DNA of 64,000 nucleotides, taken from NCBI GenBank assembly GCA_047967505.1, contig CM106540.1. One strand, 5' to 3'. The notes beneath the pieces were generated by a model. That model searched no databases. It had not been told where the DNA came from and saw only the letters and a list, made by a program, of their open reading frames with translations. Positions 22,854 to 33,047 of the stretch are shown here, piece after piece. Both the position numbers and the translations under genes were made by a program. Within the stretch, counting starts at the first letter, position 1. Each line of letters opens with the position of its first letter. Source of the stretch: Dipteris shenzhenensis (Eukaryota; Polypodiophyta; Polypodiopsida; Gleicheniales).

Positions 22854-24774
22854 ACGTCTACCCTCCTTGAGCCCTCTTTGAGTGCCATGTGATCATCTTT
22901 TTCCAAAATGAAGGATTTCTTTCCTCTCTTCCCACGTTTTTTCCTTAGTCTTGTTCTCCTCATTCTCTGAGTCATTATTAACGCCCTTTGAGATCAAGCA
23001 TCTCCATGTTGGGGCGAATCCCTGGCTAGGAGGAATTAGGGAATAGTCGCTTCCTCTGCCCGTGCCGACACATCTTCAACTAAGAATTTTTGTGTGTGTG
23101 GTCAGTAATGGTTCTTTGCCATGGATAGTTCATCCTTAAATGATTGTTAGTCCTTTGTTTGAGGTTTTACCTTGTTGGACCCATGGGGATTTCCATACAT
23201 AGTCATTGTCTAATCCTCCAGTTGTAAACCAAGAGTCCTAGGAGTGAGTCACAGGTTGGGACCTTGCCACATGATGGTGGGCCAGCCATGGAGCATCCCA
23301 TGTACTACTTTTGAGGGATGAGGTCATCAATTTGTAGTCAAGCTGGAGCCAGTGCTTTAGACGGCATCGAATTTAGCCATGTGACATTCATTTTATTAAT
23401 AAAAATGTGCACACACGTGCCTAGGCCTAGGGGCAATAGGAAGGGAAGGTTGTATTATGGTGCATTGAATGGTAGATGCATGGGTCATAGGCTAAGGGTA
23501 GGTGTAAATGGGAAGATGGAACTTGAGTGACAAGGGACATTAATAAAAGAGTGTCTCCCTTTCATTGTGAATCTCATGTAGCATGCTATTTATCTTGCAT
23601 TCATCCGCCATCTCTCACCCACCTTGCATGTAGGTCGAAATAGAAACAAGTACTCTCACGAGGGCGCTCTTCCCCATTGGAGGACCAATGGCATTCAAAT
23701 TCTGCATGCATTGCATACATTTGCATTCTCGATAAGGCTGTTTCTTCACGGTTTGATTATCCACAAGTTCATGATATTTACAAAGAGGCTTTTCAGTTGA
23801 GGTTATCAAGCTGATTAGAACCCGAGGGGATGTCATGAAGCTGTAAATATTCCAAGTAAAGTACAAAGTTGACCTTTTATTTGACCATAGTTAAAGAGTT
23901 TCTTATTTATTTTAGTTATGGTCAAAGAGTTCTTTTAATTAGTCAAAGCATTGACTTTTGTCAAAGACACTTGACTTTGGTCAAGAAGGCTTGTTTTCGA
24001 TCAGGGAGATTCGGTTTAGACCAAGAGGGTTGACTTTAGTCAATGAAGATATTCCAATCTCGGATGGAGAGATTCAGTTATAATCAAGATGCCACGACAA
24101 TTGGTCAAAGCTCCTTTATTATGGTCAAAGAGGGTCGACCTCTGTTAGCCAGAGAATTAATGTTTGACGTGCGCTTTGGTTTGCTTGGTGTAGATGTCTA
24201 CAAAGACTAGGATTAGTCTAGATATTAATTTTGTAGTGATGTGCTTCATTAAATTGTTGTAGGTATCAAGAGGGGTCAAAACGCCCTATTTTTATGGAGG
24301 TAAGGAAGAAGCAAAGTGACCATGGGAGTTGGAATGCTCAGAAAGACTCAACCCATGGCTTGAGTTTATGGAATAGTCCCCGTGTATGAGCAAGGAGGAT
24401 TAGCTCGATGACATGAATTATGCCCTCTGAATGCTCAACGTGAAGATTTGGTTTATCCATAAACCTTTGTGGGAGATTGTAGAAGGCGATGAACAGAAGT
24501 GAAAGGTCAAGTACACCACTGACCTCACACAAGCCCTCGATGCTATTGCCAAGAAGTTGCCTCAGGAGATGAGAAAGGACATACAATGCAAATAGTGAAC
24601 CAATGAACCAGGATTCACAAAAAGTATGTAGACAAAATGGGGATGGTAAGCTCATCTCTATTTGTATGGCTTTGTATCATACTTTATTGTTTTACATATT
24701 ATACTTATTTGCTTCTTTCAATGGTCTTTAATATTCTCAACATTCTTGATCCCAAAAATGGAGATGTTGAGCAG
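22854..24774. other. Unassigned stretch downstream of a primer-binding site
   Basis: By position this should be the leader and gag of an LTR element, but no gag or pol motif was recognised and no ORF exceeds about 105 codons. It holds the TTGAC-rich cluster described separately. It may be a decayed or non-autonomous element interior, or old intergenic DNA. Confidence 0.4.
23866..24170. repeat. Cluster of TTGAC/GTCAA motifs
   Basis: About 13 TTGAC or GTCAA pentamers in 300 bp, several arranged as GTCAAAG...TTGACTTTGGTCAA. TTGAC is the core of the W-box bound by WRKY factors, so this could be regulatory, but it may simply be a decayed minisatellite. Confidence 0.6.
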
Positions 24775-25370
24775 TCTGCTGGCTGCTCCTGCTGCCCTCC
24801 TTCCCTCCCTCCCTCCCCTCCTTGCTTCTCCTCCCTCCCCTCCCTCGCTGCTGCAGCCCCCCCTGCGCACTGCCTCCTCCACCCCCGCGCGCAGCCTCTT
24901 CCCTCCCCTCCGTCCCTCCGCCTCCCCTCCCTCCCTACCTGCTGCTCCCCTCGCCTCCTCCCCCGACTCCCCTCCCTCGCTGCTGCAGCCCCCCCCTGCG
25001 CGCTGCCTCCTCCCCCGCTCGCGGCCTCTCCCCTCCCCTCCCTCCTACCTGCTGCTCCCCCCGCCTCCTCCCTCCCCTCCTTGCTTCTCCTCCCTCCCCT
25101 CCCCCCTACCCCGGCTCCCCTCCCTCGCTGCTGCAGCCCCTCCCGCGCTGCTGCAACCTCCCCTTGCGCGCTGCCTCCCCCCCGCGCTGCCTCCCCCCCG
25201 CCCTCCGCCCTCCCCCCCCTCTCTCCTCCACTCCTCCTCTCCTCTATCCCCCCCTCCTCTCCTCTCCCTCCTCCTTGCTGCCCCCCCTATCCCGTTGCTG
25301 ATTCCTCCTCTACTCATCCTCTCTCTCCCTCCTTCCCTTCACCCTCTCCCCTCATATGGAGTACCCTATT
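24775..25370. repeat. C-rich low-complexity tract (CCCTCC/GCTGC repeats)
   Basis: Nearly 600 bp of C-rich sequence with irregular repeats such as CCCTCCCTCGCTGCTGCAGC. All three plus frames stay open through it, producing spurious Pro/Leu/Ser-rich ORFs. The complementary strand is G-run rich and could form G-quadruplexes. It lies directly 5' of LINE D ORF1 and may be its 5' UTR. Confidence 0.85.
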
Positions 25371-25379
25371 CTCCGTTAG

Positions 25380-26882
25380 GGGTCTCCTGGGCTTCAGAAA
25401 AGCGGAGAAGTTCTTACTTGAGTTTGAATCGGCATTTTCCACCTCGATTGACGAATGGGTTCCCACTCAATCAATCCGTTACCGCCCACACCGGCCACGA
25501 GAACCATCACTTTCTCAAAAGACGAGCTATAGCAGTTGCAAAAGGATTTGGAGCATGAGTGTTCCACGACTCTCTTTGCACGCATTCCTGGCTCCCACCC
25601 CTCTAGGTCACAAGCTAGAGATTGGATGCTTGCGGCACTTCCCCAGGAGCTGGCCCCCCACCTTAAGGATGTTCGTTTGTTGGGACAAGGTTTCTTTCAG
25701 GTGTGGCTAGATTCCCCGGACGTTACGAGAGACCTGCTAGAGGCCGGGTTTCTATTTCTAGGCTACAAGAGGATTTTTTTGTTCCCTTTCAACTGGGCTT
25801 TGACCCAGTTGAAGAGGACAAGCAGGGAGTTTCTATTTTCATCAGGTTCCCTGGTCTCCCCTCAGTTTATCATCGGCTTCTTTCAGTTATTGGAGAGAGG
25901 TTTGGTGTGGTAGCAAAGATCCCCCCTCTTTCTGGCGAGCCCTCTTCGACTGCTGAGGCGGTCAGGATGGATGGGGTACCCATGGTTAGGGTCATTGTCC
26001 AGGACCCTAATATTTGAGATGACCACATCATGCTACAGCGACCCGATGGGTCCTTCTTTCGCCAGAAATTGAGGTTGCAGGTTGGCAGGACCAGTGCAGG
26101 ATTTGCAGATCCTCGGGGCACGTCGCTAGACATTGCCCAAACAAGAAAAAGAGACCTAGAAAGCAATCAGCTCGTACCAGCTTACGACAGAAAGCAGGAG
26201 CAGGACCTACCGCTCCACAGGCACCGCCTCAGACATGGGCTCCTCCCTTCCTAAGGCTACTCGAGCCACTTTTGCACTCTGCACCACCTCTGGCCCACGG
26301 TGGGTTCCGGTCGAGGTTAGGCCCTCTACTTCAGATTGCACATCCACCGCTTCGGAGGCTATCCCCTCGGAGCCTTGGGAGGAGACTAGTGTTTAGGAGC
26401 CTTGTTCGACTCCACCCCAGGATCAAGCTATACCTTCCTCAGCAGCCCAGGTTGTTGGCACCTCATTCACAACACTTCTTGATCAAGACTCAGTACAGGT
26501 GCCTCCTTCTATGGATAGAGGGAAGGGGGTCTTACATTCTATCCCTGCTTCGGTAGGAATCCTTCGCATCCCCTCCCCAGGACTGGCTCAATAGAACTCC
26601 TTTTCCGCTCCGGAGGACTTCTCTGACCTCCCAGATGATGATTTTCTACCTTGCACTTTCGGAGAGCCAGTTATCGGCATCCCTCTTGAGAGATCTTTCT
26701 CTCTCTCACCTGTGGACTTTCCTCCTCTGGGACCTTGTGTGTATGGCAGGAGGTCAGCTCCGGTGGAGGGTTCTTTTTTGCCACCAGGTCGGGTAAGGTA
26801 TTCCAACCCGCTTCCTCTCGCCGATGAGGATAGCCAGTTGGAATATACAGGGATTGGGCGGCATCCCTCATCGTCGTCATAG
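25380..26882 (+). pseudogene. LINE D ORF1 (DUF4283-like + CCHC knuckle)
   Basis: ORF1 of a plant L1-type LINE, an RNA-binding protein needed for retrotransposition. The DUF4283-like region (LFARIPGSHPSRSQARDW, then VRLLGQGFFQVWL, about 25575-25720) continues in another frame (GVSIFIRFPGLPSVYHRLL, about 25830-25880), so there is at least one frameshift near 25790. A zinc knuckle C-x2-C-x4-H-x4-C lies at 26095-26136, again in a different frame. A Pro/Ser/Asp-rich tail follows to a TAG at 26880-26882. It is disrupted and probably non-functional. Confidence 0.85.
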
Positions 26883-26899
26883 ACAGCTGATCAAGAATT

Positions 26900-27032
26900 A
26901 GCTCCATCCAGGTGTTTCAGGTGGTTCCCTAGACATGCTTTTTCTTCAGGAACACAAACTGGATGTCAGAGATTGCTCCAAGTTAAGTAAGTTGCTTTCA
27001 GGCAGGACTTTTTGGCTTATTGCATTGGGAAC
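26900..27032 (+). pseudogene. LINE D ORF2 endonuclease start (before LTR-element insertion)
   Basis: The frame with FLQEHKLDVRDCSK near 26940 corresponds to the first motif of the LINE apurinic endonuclease (the glutamate in QEHKL is catalytic in this family). It runs into the insertion at 27033; the rest of the endonuclease resumes at 29570. Confidence 0.75.
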
Positions 27033-27356
27033 TGCAATGAAGGTGGGAAAAAGATGGATTTTAAGGGGGAAATAGATGGGAGAGTAGTAGGGGAAATGTG
27101 GGAACTGTGGGGGACTGTATAAGTCAACCCAAAAGGATTGTAAGGGACTTTTTGATGTGACATCTAATCCTATCTACTCTCCCTCCTCCTTCGTGCTACC
27201 TGCTGCCTAGGCTCACACTCTCTCTCTCTTCCTCTCCCTCTCTTTATCTCTCTATCCCCTCATTCTTCTCTCTCTTCCTCTCTCCTTCCCCTTCTTCTCC
27301 CTTCCTTCTGCTATTCTCTCCCCATCTCCAAATCTGCCCCTTCCCCCTTCACTGCA
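27033..27356 (+). repeat. 5' LTR of the non-autonomous element
   Basis: TG...CA, 324 bp. It has a GACTGTATAAGTC box near 27112 (ACTATATAAGTC in the 3' LTR), the TTTTTGATGTGACATCTAAT block near 27149, and a CT-rich tail ending CACTGCA. Confidence 0.92.
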
Positions 27357-27357
27357 T

Positions 27358-27369
27358 TGGTATCAGAGC
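27358..27369 (+). promoter_or_regulatory. Primer-binding site, initiator tRNA-Met type
   Basis: TGGTATCAGAGC, one base after the 5' LTR end. Confidence 0.9.
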
Positions 27370-28568
27370 TTCATCCCGGGCCTATCGTGGAAGGAAGACA
27401 TCGCCAAAAACAATCACACCACGGAGGAAGAATGGCAGACTCGTTTCTGCACCATCTCGAAGGCGTTTGCAGGAGGAGCGGAAGTATACATGGAGCCGAG
27501 CATTCCGTTACTCTGCGAAGGTTTGTAATGCGCCATAGCTGAGAGACGAGGATTTCAAACGGTGCTAAAATCGTTACATTCAAACGGAAGCGCGATTTAC
27601 CTTCGCCAACGTTCCAGCCACCGTCCTGACAACCTCCGCCTCCGTCTGTTTCCTCATCCCGTTCCGTTCACGACTGTCGGTGATTCGCTGTCTTCACGCT
27701 ATCCCCACCGGCCTGACGTCTTCCGCCACCGTTTCCGTCGTGCCCATCGCTCCGTCTTCCAGTTTCCGTCGTGCCCATCGCTCCGCCTCCGTCTGCTTCC
27801 TTCACCGTTTTCGCCCGCACCTCAGTCTTAGCCTTCCGACTTGTCCGTCACTCGTCACCGTTTTCGCCACCGTCATCGACTTCCGCCACCTTTACCGTTT
27901 CCGCCACTGTCACCGTTTCCGCCACCATCTCCCGCCTCCGGCTCAGCCACCGCTTTCCGCCCCTAGATTCACCTTAGATTATTTTCTTCCCTAATCTTTT
28001 TTTTTCTAAGGTTAGTTAACCTATGAGTTAGTTGACTATAAACCGTGGTTAGTCAGTTAGTTAGTTAGTCAAGTTCTATAGTCCTAGCTAGGGCCGGCGG
28101 ACCATCCTAGCAATCCTAGCTAGGCTTGGGCAATCCGCACAGTCCTAGGCCCGCACAGTCCTAGGCCTACACAGTCCTAGGCCCGCACAGTCCTAGGCCC
28201 GCACAGTCCTAGGCCTGTCTCTTTCTCAAAAAAAAAAAAATTTAGGGCACTTCGAAGTTCGACAGTTTCTTTTGGTCCGAGATCGGCTAGGAGGTGATTT
28301 CGTGTGCCTGTGCACGTGATTCAATGTAAAGCTAGGAGTAAGCAGTTCTGGATGTGTCATCTAGCTTTTTGCTAGACTAAGTCTATAAAAGAAGAGCCTC
28401 AATGCTCCTAGATTCATTCAAGAGTTGTACTTAGCCTAATGCTCTTTTATGATCCAGTTGTACAAAGCTTATTCTACTGCAATAAAGACCTTTGGGGGGG
28501 TCCAGCCCTTATTTTTGGGCCCTAGTGTGTGTGTTCTCTGTTCTTTCTCCCCCTCTCTGATTTTGTTT
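27370..28568 (+). other. Interior of the non-autonomous element, non-coding
   Basis: There is a short ATG frame at 27432-27542 (36 codons), then a CG-rich CCGTTTCCGCCAC-type repetitive stretch to about 27960. A (GTTA)n-like run lies at 28010-28070 and a 16-bp tandem repeat at 28133-28215. A promoter-like TATAAAAG (28384) is followed by AATAAAG (28480), an LTR-like spacing on the plus strand. No protein family was recognised. Confidence 0.6.
28133..28215. repeat. 16-bp tandem repeat
   Basis: Five near-perfect copies of CCGCACAGTCCTAGGC; the third differs as CTACACAG. Confidence 0.9.
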
Positions 28569-28753
28569 TGCTTGTGAGAATGGGAGATAGAGAGCAAATG
28601 AGAGAACAAGAGCAGGAGCATAAGAGCTGAAAGCTTAGTTGCAAAAATGTGAACTAACTGTGGTTAGGGGAAAAAACCTCTAAGTGAGGGAAAAGTGCCT
28701 CTAGCCTACTTATTACATTACATTGGTCACTACTAATATAGCAATAATTCTAA
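28569..28753 (-). repeat. Short copia LTR (reverse orientation)
   Basis: Read on the minus strand it starts TGTTAGAATTATTGC directly after a G-rich purine tract (GCAGGGGGGG) and ends CTCACAAGCA, giving TG...CA of 185 bp. It follows the copia RNase H in the correct 3' order. Boundaries are inferred from these signals only. Confidence 0.65.
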
Positions 28754-28793
28754 CACCCCCCCTGCAGTGCCAATGTCATGTACAAGGAAAAGA

Positions 28794-29192
28794 TCAATCA
28801 CCAAAAGGAGATAAGTTTAGGGCACTGCGAAATGCCTTAAACTTTTCACGTGGAAGTGCTTTGGTGAAAATGTTTGCAACATTGTCATGTGTTGACACAT
28901 AGATCATGCTGATCTCTCCTGCATGCAACTTCTCTCTGACGTAGTGATAGTGAACCTCAATGTGCTTCGTGCGAGCATGAAACACAGGATTCTTTGCCAC
29001 TGCAATAGCACTCTGACTATCGGTGAGAATTGGAGAAGAACCCTCCAATGAAAAATGAAGATCAGCAAATAAACGACGCAGCCAAACACATTCAACTGTC
29101 GCTGTGAAAGCTGCCTTGTACTCAGCTTCACATGAAGAGGTAGCCACTGTAGATTGTTTCTTGCTCGACCAAGAAATACAAGCTTCACCCAA
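28794..29192 (-). pseudogene. Ty1/copia RNase H fragment
   Basis: 132 open codons of a copia-type RNase H: WSSKKQSTVATSSCEAEYKA, LTDSQSAIAVAKNPVFHARTKH, then the C-terminal DNVANIFTKALP motif. The three acidic catalytic residues (the Glu in CEAEY, the Asp in TDSQS, the Asp near DNVAN) are visible. The rest of the copia element is absent; its 5' edge coincides with the family A purine tract at about 29230. It sits antisense inside a gypsy-type non-autonomous element. Confidence 0.9.
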
Positions 29193-29251
29193 AAAGAAAC
29201 AATTGCCACTTGTGGATTGCCTAGTGTCATAATTCTTCGGGAAGGGATGGC

Positions 29252-29569
29252 TGTAATGAAGGTGGGAAAAAGATGGATTTTAAGGGGGAAATAGATGGGA
29301 GAATAGTAGGGGAAATGTGGGAACTGTGGGGGACTATATAAGTCAACCCAAAAGGATTGTAAGGGACTTTTTGATGTGACATCTAATCCTATCTACTCTC
29401 CCTCCTCCTTCCTGCTACCTGCTGCCTACAATCACACTATCTCTCTCTCCCTCTCTCTATCTCTCTATCCCCTCATTCTTCTCTCTCTTCCTCTCTCCTT
29501 CCCCTTCTTCTCCCTTCGTTCTGCTATTCTCTCCCCATCTCCAAATCTGCCCCTTCCCCCTTCACTGCA
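29252..29569 (+). repeat. 3' LTR of the non-autonomous element
   Basis: 318 bp, TG...CA. It is nearly identical to 27033-27356 apart from scattered substitutions and small indels in the CT-rich part. Confidence 0.92.
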
Positions 29570-29574
29570 GGAAC

Positions 29575-31459
29575 CAGAGGAGATACATGCATATCAGTTT
29601 CAGATTCTATTCTCTCTCTGATCATTGGACACGGTACAATAACCCCTCTAGGGCCCACTTGATTTTACTTTTGATTGACGGACGTAAGGTTGGTTTCCTC
29701 AACCTCTATGCTCCGAACAACAGAGGGGACCGCGCTCTGTTTTGGAAAGAGTTGCTCTCGTGGGCTGGCATGTGGATTATTAGAGGTGACTTTAACATGG
29801 TTGAGGCACCTTCTGATAAACAAGGAGGCAGAGACGGTGGTATTTATTCCCTTGAGAGAGCAGCTTGGGATGCCTTCTTGTTTAAGTTCAGTGGCAGAGA
29901 TGTTTGGTCAGATGATGCATTTCATATTCAGTCTCAGTCACTTTTGTTTTCATGGTCGAACCATAGGGTGCAGATGCCTATCCATGCCCGGATTGACAGA
30001 TTGTATGTGGATGACTGGGCTGGGCTCTTGATAGAGGGGGGACAGTTTGCATTGCACCTGGTGTTTCTACTTTCGACCATTTTTCGGTAGTTTTGTCCAT
30101 GTCAGGGCCCCATCTGAGAGGACGGTCTCACAGTATCAGGATCCCCGATGCCTTATACACGGATGAGACCCTCACAGAGGCAGTATTGGAGATCTGGGTT
30201 TCTCACATGCAGCGGGGGTTGCCGGTCCTTCACATGTGGCCACAGCACTTGCCAGTATCAGCGACTTTCATCACTGCGTTGCTAGTGCTCGGCGAGGTGA
30301 GGTACTCAAGCGGGAGATTGGTATCCGCCGGCAGTTGGCAGCCTTGCAGAGGGAGGAGCAGAAACGACCATCTGATGCTTGGGTACAGGAGCGCCTTGCT
30401 ACGGCAAGGGCTTACTTGCAGACATTGCTTGATCAGAGAGCAGAGTATGTCTTCCATGCACGGGAGTCCTTTTGGATACAAATGGGAGGGAGAGTCAATA
30501 AACACTTTTTCTACACTTGATCCCAGACATAGTAGAGAGATTGTCAGGCAGCTTATTGACTCTGATAGCGTTTTGCAGTCTCATTTGGATACTGTCATGC
30601 ACTTAGCGACAACTTTCTATGCCTCCCTTCTTTCAGCAGATCTTGATTTTAGGCCAGAGATGTGGCTAGAGATGAGATTTGGCAGAGTTTACCTATGTTG
30701 GTCACACCAGAGATGATATGCTCACTTGATGCACGCTTTACCAACACAGAATTCAAGAGTGCTCTCTTCGCTCTTTATAAGGGTAAATGCCCTGGTTCCG
30801 ATGGTCTTATTCCCCCTTTTTTAACAGCCTTTTGGGATATGATAGGTGATCATATTACTTCAGCCCTGCAGGGCATTTGGGACTCGAGTGAGATGCCTGA
30901 CTCACTGACCGAGGGACTCATACACCTTATCCCGAAAGATGGCAACATGAATTTTGTATCCCATTGGAGACCCATCGCTCTTTTGGGCACTCTGTACAAA
31001 ATCCTGGCCAAGGCGATCAGCATCCGGTTGCAGCCCTTTCTTCCAGACCTCATCCATGATACTGAGACAGGCTTTGTGCATGGCAGGAGCATATTTGATA
31101 ATATATTTTCCTTTTGGGAAGCCACAGAGTGGACTATGCAGAGGGGGCAGAGGTTGGCAGTTCTACTTCTGGACTTTGAGAAAGCCTATGACAGAGTAGA
31201 CTGGGGTTTTCTTGAGGACACTCTTCTACGGTTTGGATTTTCAGATGCATGGATTAGAGGGGTGACCTCCCTTTACAAATCAGCCCACAGCCAAGTTTTG
31301 ATTGGAGGGGTAAGGGGTAACAGGTTTCAGATTTCCAGATCAGTTCGTCAGGGATGCCCTTTAGCCCCCTTTCTCTTTCTCTTTGTGGTAGAAGCTATGA
31401 GTATCTTCCTTAGATCTCAGGCTGAGCTTTTTCGAGGACAGCAGTTCCTCTACAGGTGA
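29575..31459 (+). pseudogene. LINE D ORF2: endonuclease and reverse transcriptase
   Basis: Endonuclease motifs NLYAPN (near 29700) and RGDFNMVE (near 29785) and an ARIDRLY stretch near 29990 are followed by a linker in shifting frames (30093-30660). The L1-type RT has GKCPGSDGL, LDFEKAYDRVDW (near 31170) and SVRQGCPLAPFLFLF (near 31345). The RT stops at 31457-31459 before the catalytic ADD block, which has been deleted along with about 1 kb (compare LINE G at 61633-62667). It is therefore inactive. Confidence 0.9.
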
Positions 31460-32201
31460 TCGCTCTTCGAGGTTTCGGGGAAGATGCTTTGGTCTTTGAC
31501 GTTGGGGATGGAGGTATAGTCTCTAGATCCACGGATGATATTCTTCTCGAGGTTGCCTTTCAGCCTATCAGGATTGTTGGTATTGTGGACCATGGAGCGG
31601 GCTTGCAGTGGTACTTAGACCCCGACCCTCTGCTCTTGGTCCTGGGATCATGGAGGTTGTGGTTATATGGAGGTGCACCTATCAGGTACTTGCAGTGGCA
31701 CCCAGGAGAGTGGGAGTGGGTAGATCATGGGCACCGAGAGAGGGGGATTCCCTTCTTTCGTTTCACGGTTGGTAATGCCAGGAGATTTCAGCTGAGCAGT
31801 AGAGGTTGGATTCCCTCCAGAGCATCCCATTGGGATAGCTTCTTCATCGCTCCAAAGCCCCCCATTGGGATAGCTTCTTCTAGAGGTTGCCTTTCAGCCT
31901 GTCAGGATTGTTGGTTTTGTGGACCATGGAGCGGGCTTGCAATGGTACTTAGATCCCATCTCTCTGCTCTTGGCCCTGGGATTGTGGAGGTTGTGGTTAT
32001 ATGGAGGTGCACCTATCAAGTGCTTGCAGTGGGACCCAGGAGAGTGGAAGTGGGTAGATCATGCGCACTGAGAGAGGGGGATTCCCTTCTTTCATTTCAC
32101 GGTTGGTAATGCCAGGAGATATCAGCTGAGCAGTAGAGGTTGGATTCCCTCCAGAGCCCCCCGTTGGGATAGCTTTTTCATCACTGCAGATTTGCGTAGG
32201 A
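31460..32201 (+). pseudogene. LINE D C-terminal remnant with 334-bp tandem duplication
   Basis: Matches the post-RT region of LINE G (IALRGFGEDALVFDVGDGG, ILLEVA). A block beginning GAGGTTGCCTTTCAGCCT at 31549 recurs at 31883, a direct duplication of about 334 bp. There are stops in every frame, and it ends in the tandem unit at 32202. Confidence 0.82.
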
Positions 32202-33047
32202 CTTCTCTTTCAAGAGTGTCTTTGGGTGTTATCTTGTCTCCTTCGTAGTGCCTTTGTGTTTGCCACTCCATCCCCTTTCACTCTCTCTTCCCCTTCTCCT
32301 TCTCTGCGCCTTCTCTCCTCTCTTTTTCCGTCTCTCCTTTCCCTGTTTCTCTCATGGAAACACACAGCGACAATCCGGAAGCCGCTTGCGTGACACTCAA
32401 GGACCAGCTGTTTGACATGATGTAGTGCCTCAACAAAATCGTGAGCCATTACGGTAATCTGTCCATGCAGATAGCCATGCAGCTCGCAATAGACGAAGTT
32501 TGAGCATGAGCTTAATAAGTGGTTATTCTCGCCGTTCTTACGTGTTTGGAGATTAAACTCCTATTGCATGAGTGACACCCACACCCATGATTAGGAGCAG
32601 ATTAGTCCTTCACGATATTTTCAAGCTCCCTCTTCTCTTTCAAGAGTGTCTTTGGGTGTTATCTTGTCTCCTTAGTAGTGCCTTTGTGTTTGCCACTCCA
32701 TCCCCCTTCACTCTCTCTTGCCCTTCTCCTTCTCTCTCCCTTCTCTCCTTTCTTCTTCCCTCTCCCCTTTTCCTCTTTACACTGCGACAATCCGAAAGCC
32801 GCTTGCGTGACACTCAAGGACCAGCTCTTTGACATCATGTAGTGCCCCAACAAAATTGTGAGCCATTACGGTAATCAGTTCATGCTGATAGCTATGCAGC
32901 TCGCAATAGACGATGTTGGAGCATGAGTTTAATAAGCGGCTATTCTCGCCGTTCTTCTTACGTGTTTGGAGATTAAACTCCTATTGCATGAGTGACATCC
33001 ACACCCATGATTAGGAGCAGATTAGTCCTTCACGATATTTTCAAGTA
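32202..33047. repeat. 430-bp direct tandem duplication
   Basis: The segment starting CTTCTCTTTCAAGAGTGTCT occurs at 32202 and 32632. Each unit holds a CT-rich stretch, GCGACAATCCGRAAGCCGCT, and GATATTTTCAAG at its end. The first unit has an ATG and a short frame (METHSDNPEAACVTLKDQLF) that stops at 32423; the second lacks the ATG. The origin is unknown. It could be a captured gene 5' end or two copies of a short element. Confidence 0.85.

Larger units (their letters stand above)
27033..29569 (+). mobile_element. Non-autonomous LTR element of family A, inserted in LINE D
   Basis: Two close LTRs (27033-27356 and 29252-29569), a primer-binding site right after the first, a purine tract (GGGAAGGGATGG) before the second, and an exact 5-bp target duplication GGAAC at 27028-27032 and 29570-29574. 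The 1.9-kb interior has no gypsy gag or pol, so it depends on enzymes from elsewhere, presumably autonomous family A members, whose LTR it shares. It carries a copia 3' end in reverse orientation. It is younger than LINE D, which it interrupts. Confidence 0.92.

Noticed and set aside
24637-25710. Long Pro/Ser/Leu-rich ORFs (up to 357 codons) in three frames
   Set aside because: They arise because the C-rich tract lacks stop codons in every frame. There is no domain, and the composition is pure low complexity.
28115-28215. Possible CRISPR-like array
   Set aside because: It is a directly abutting 16-bp tandem repeat without unique spacers, in plant DNA inside a retroelement.
29376-29621. Plus-strand ORF of 81 codons and similar ORFs at 2603, 8293 and 27562
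   Set aside because: These are CT-rich LTR tails or CG-rich repeats translated in a stop-free frame.
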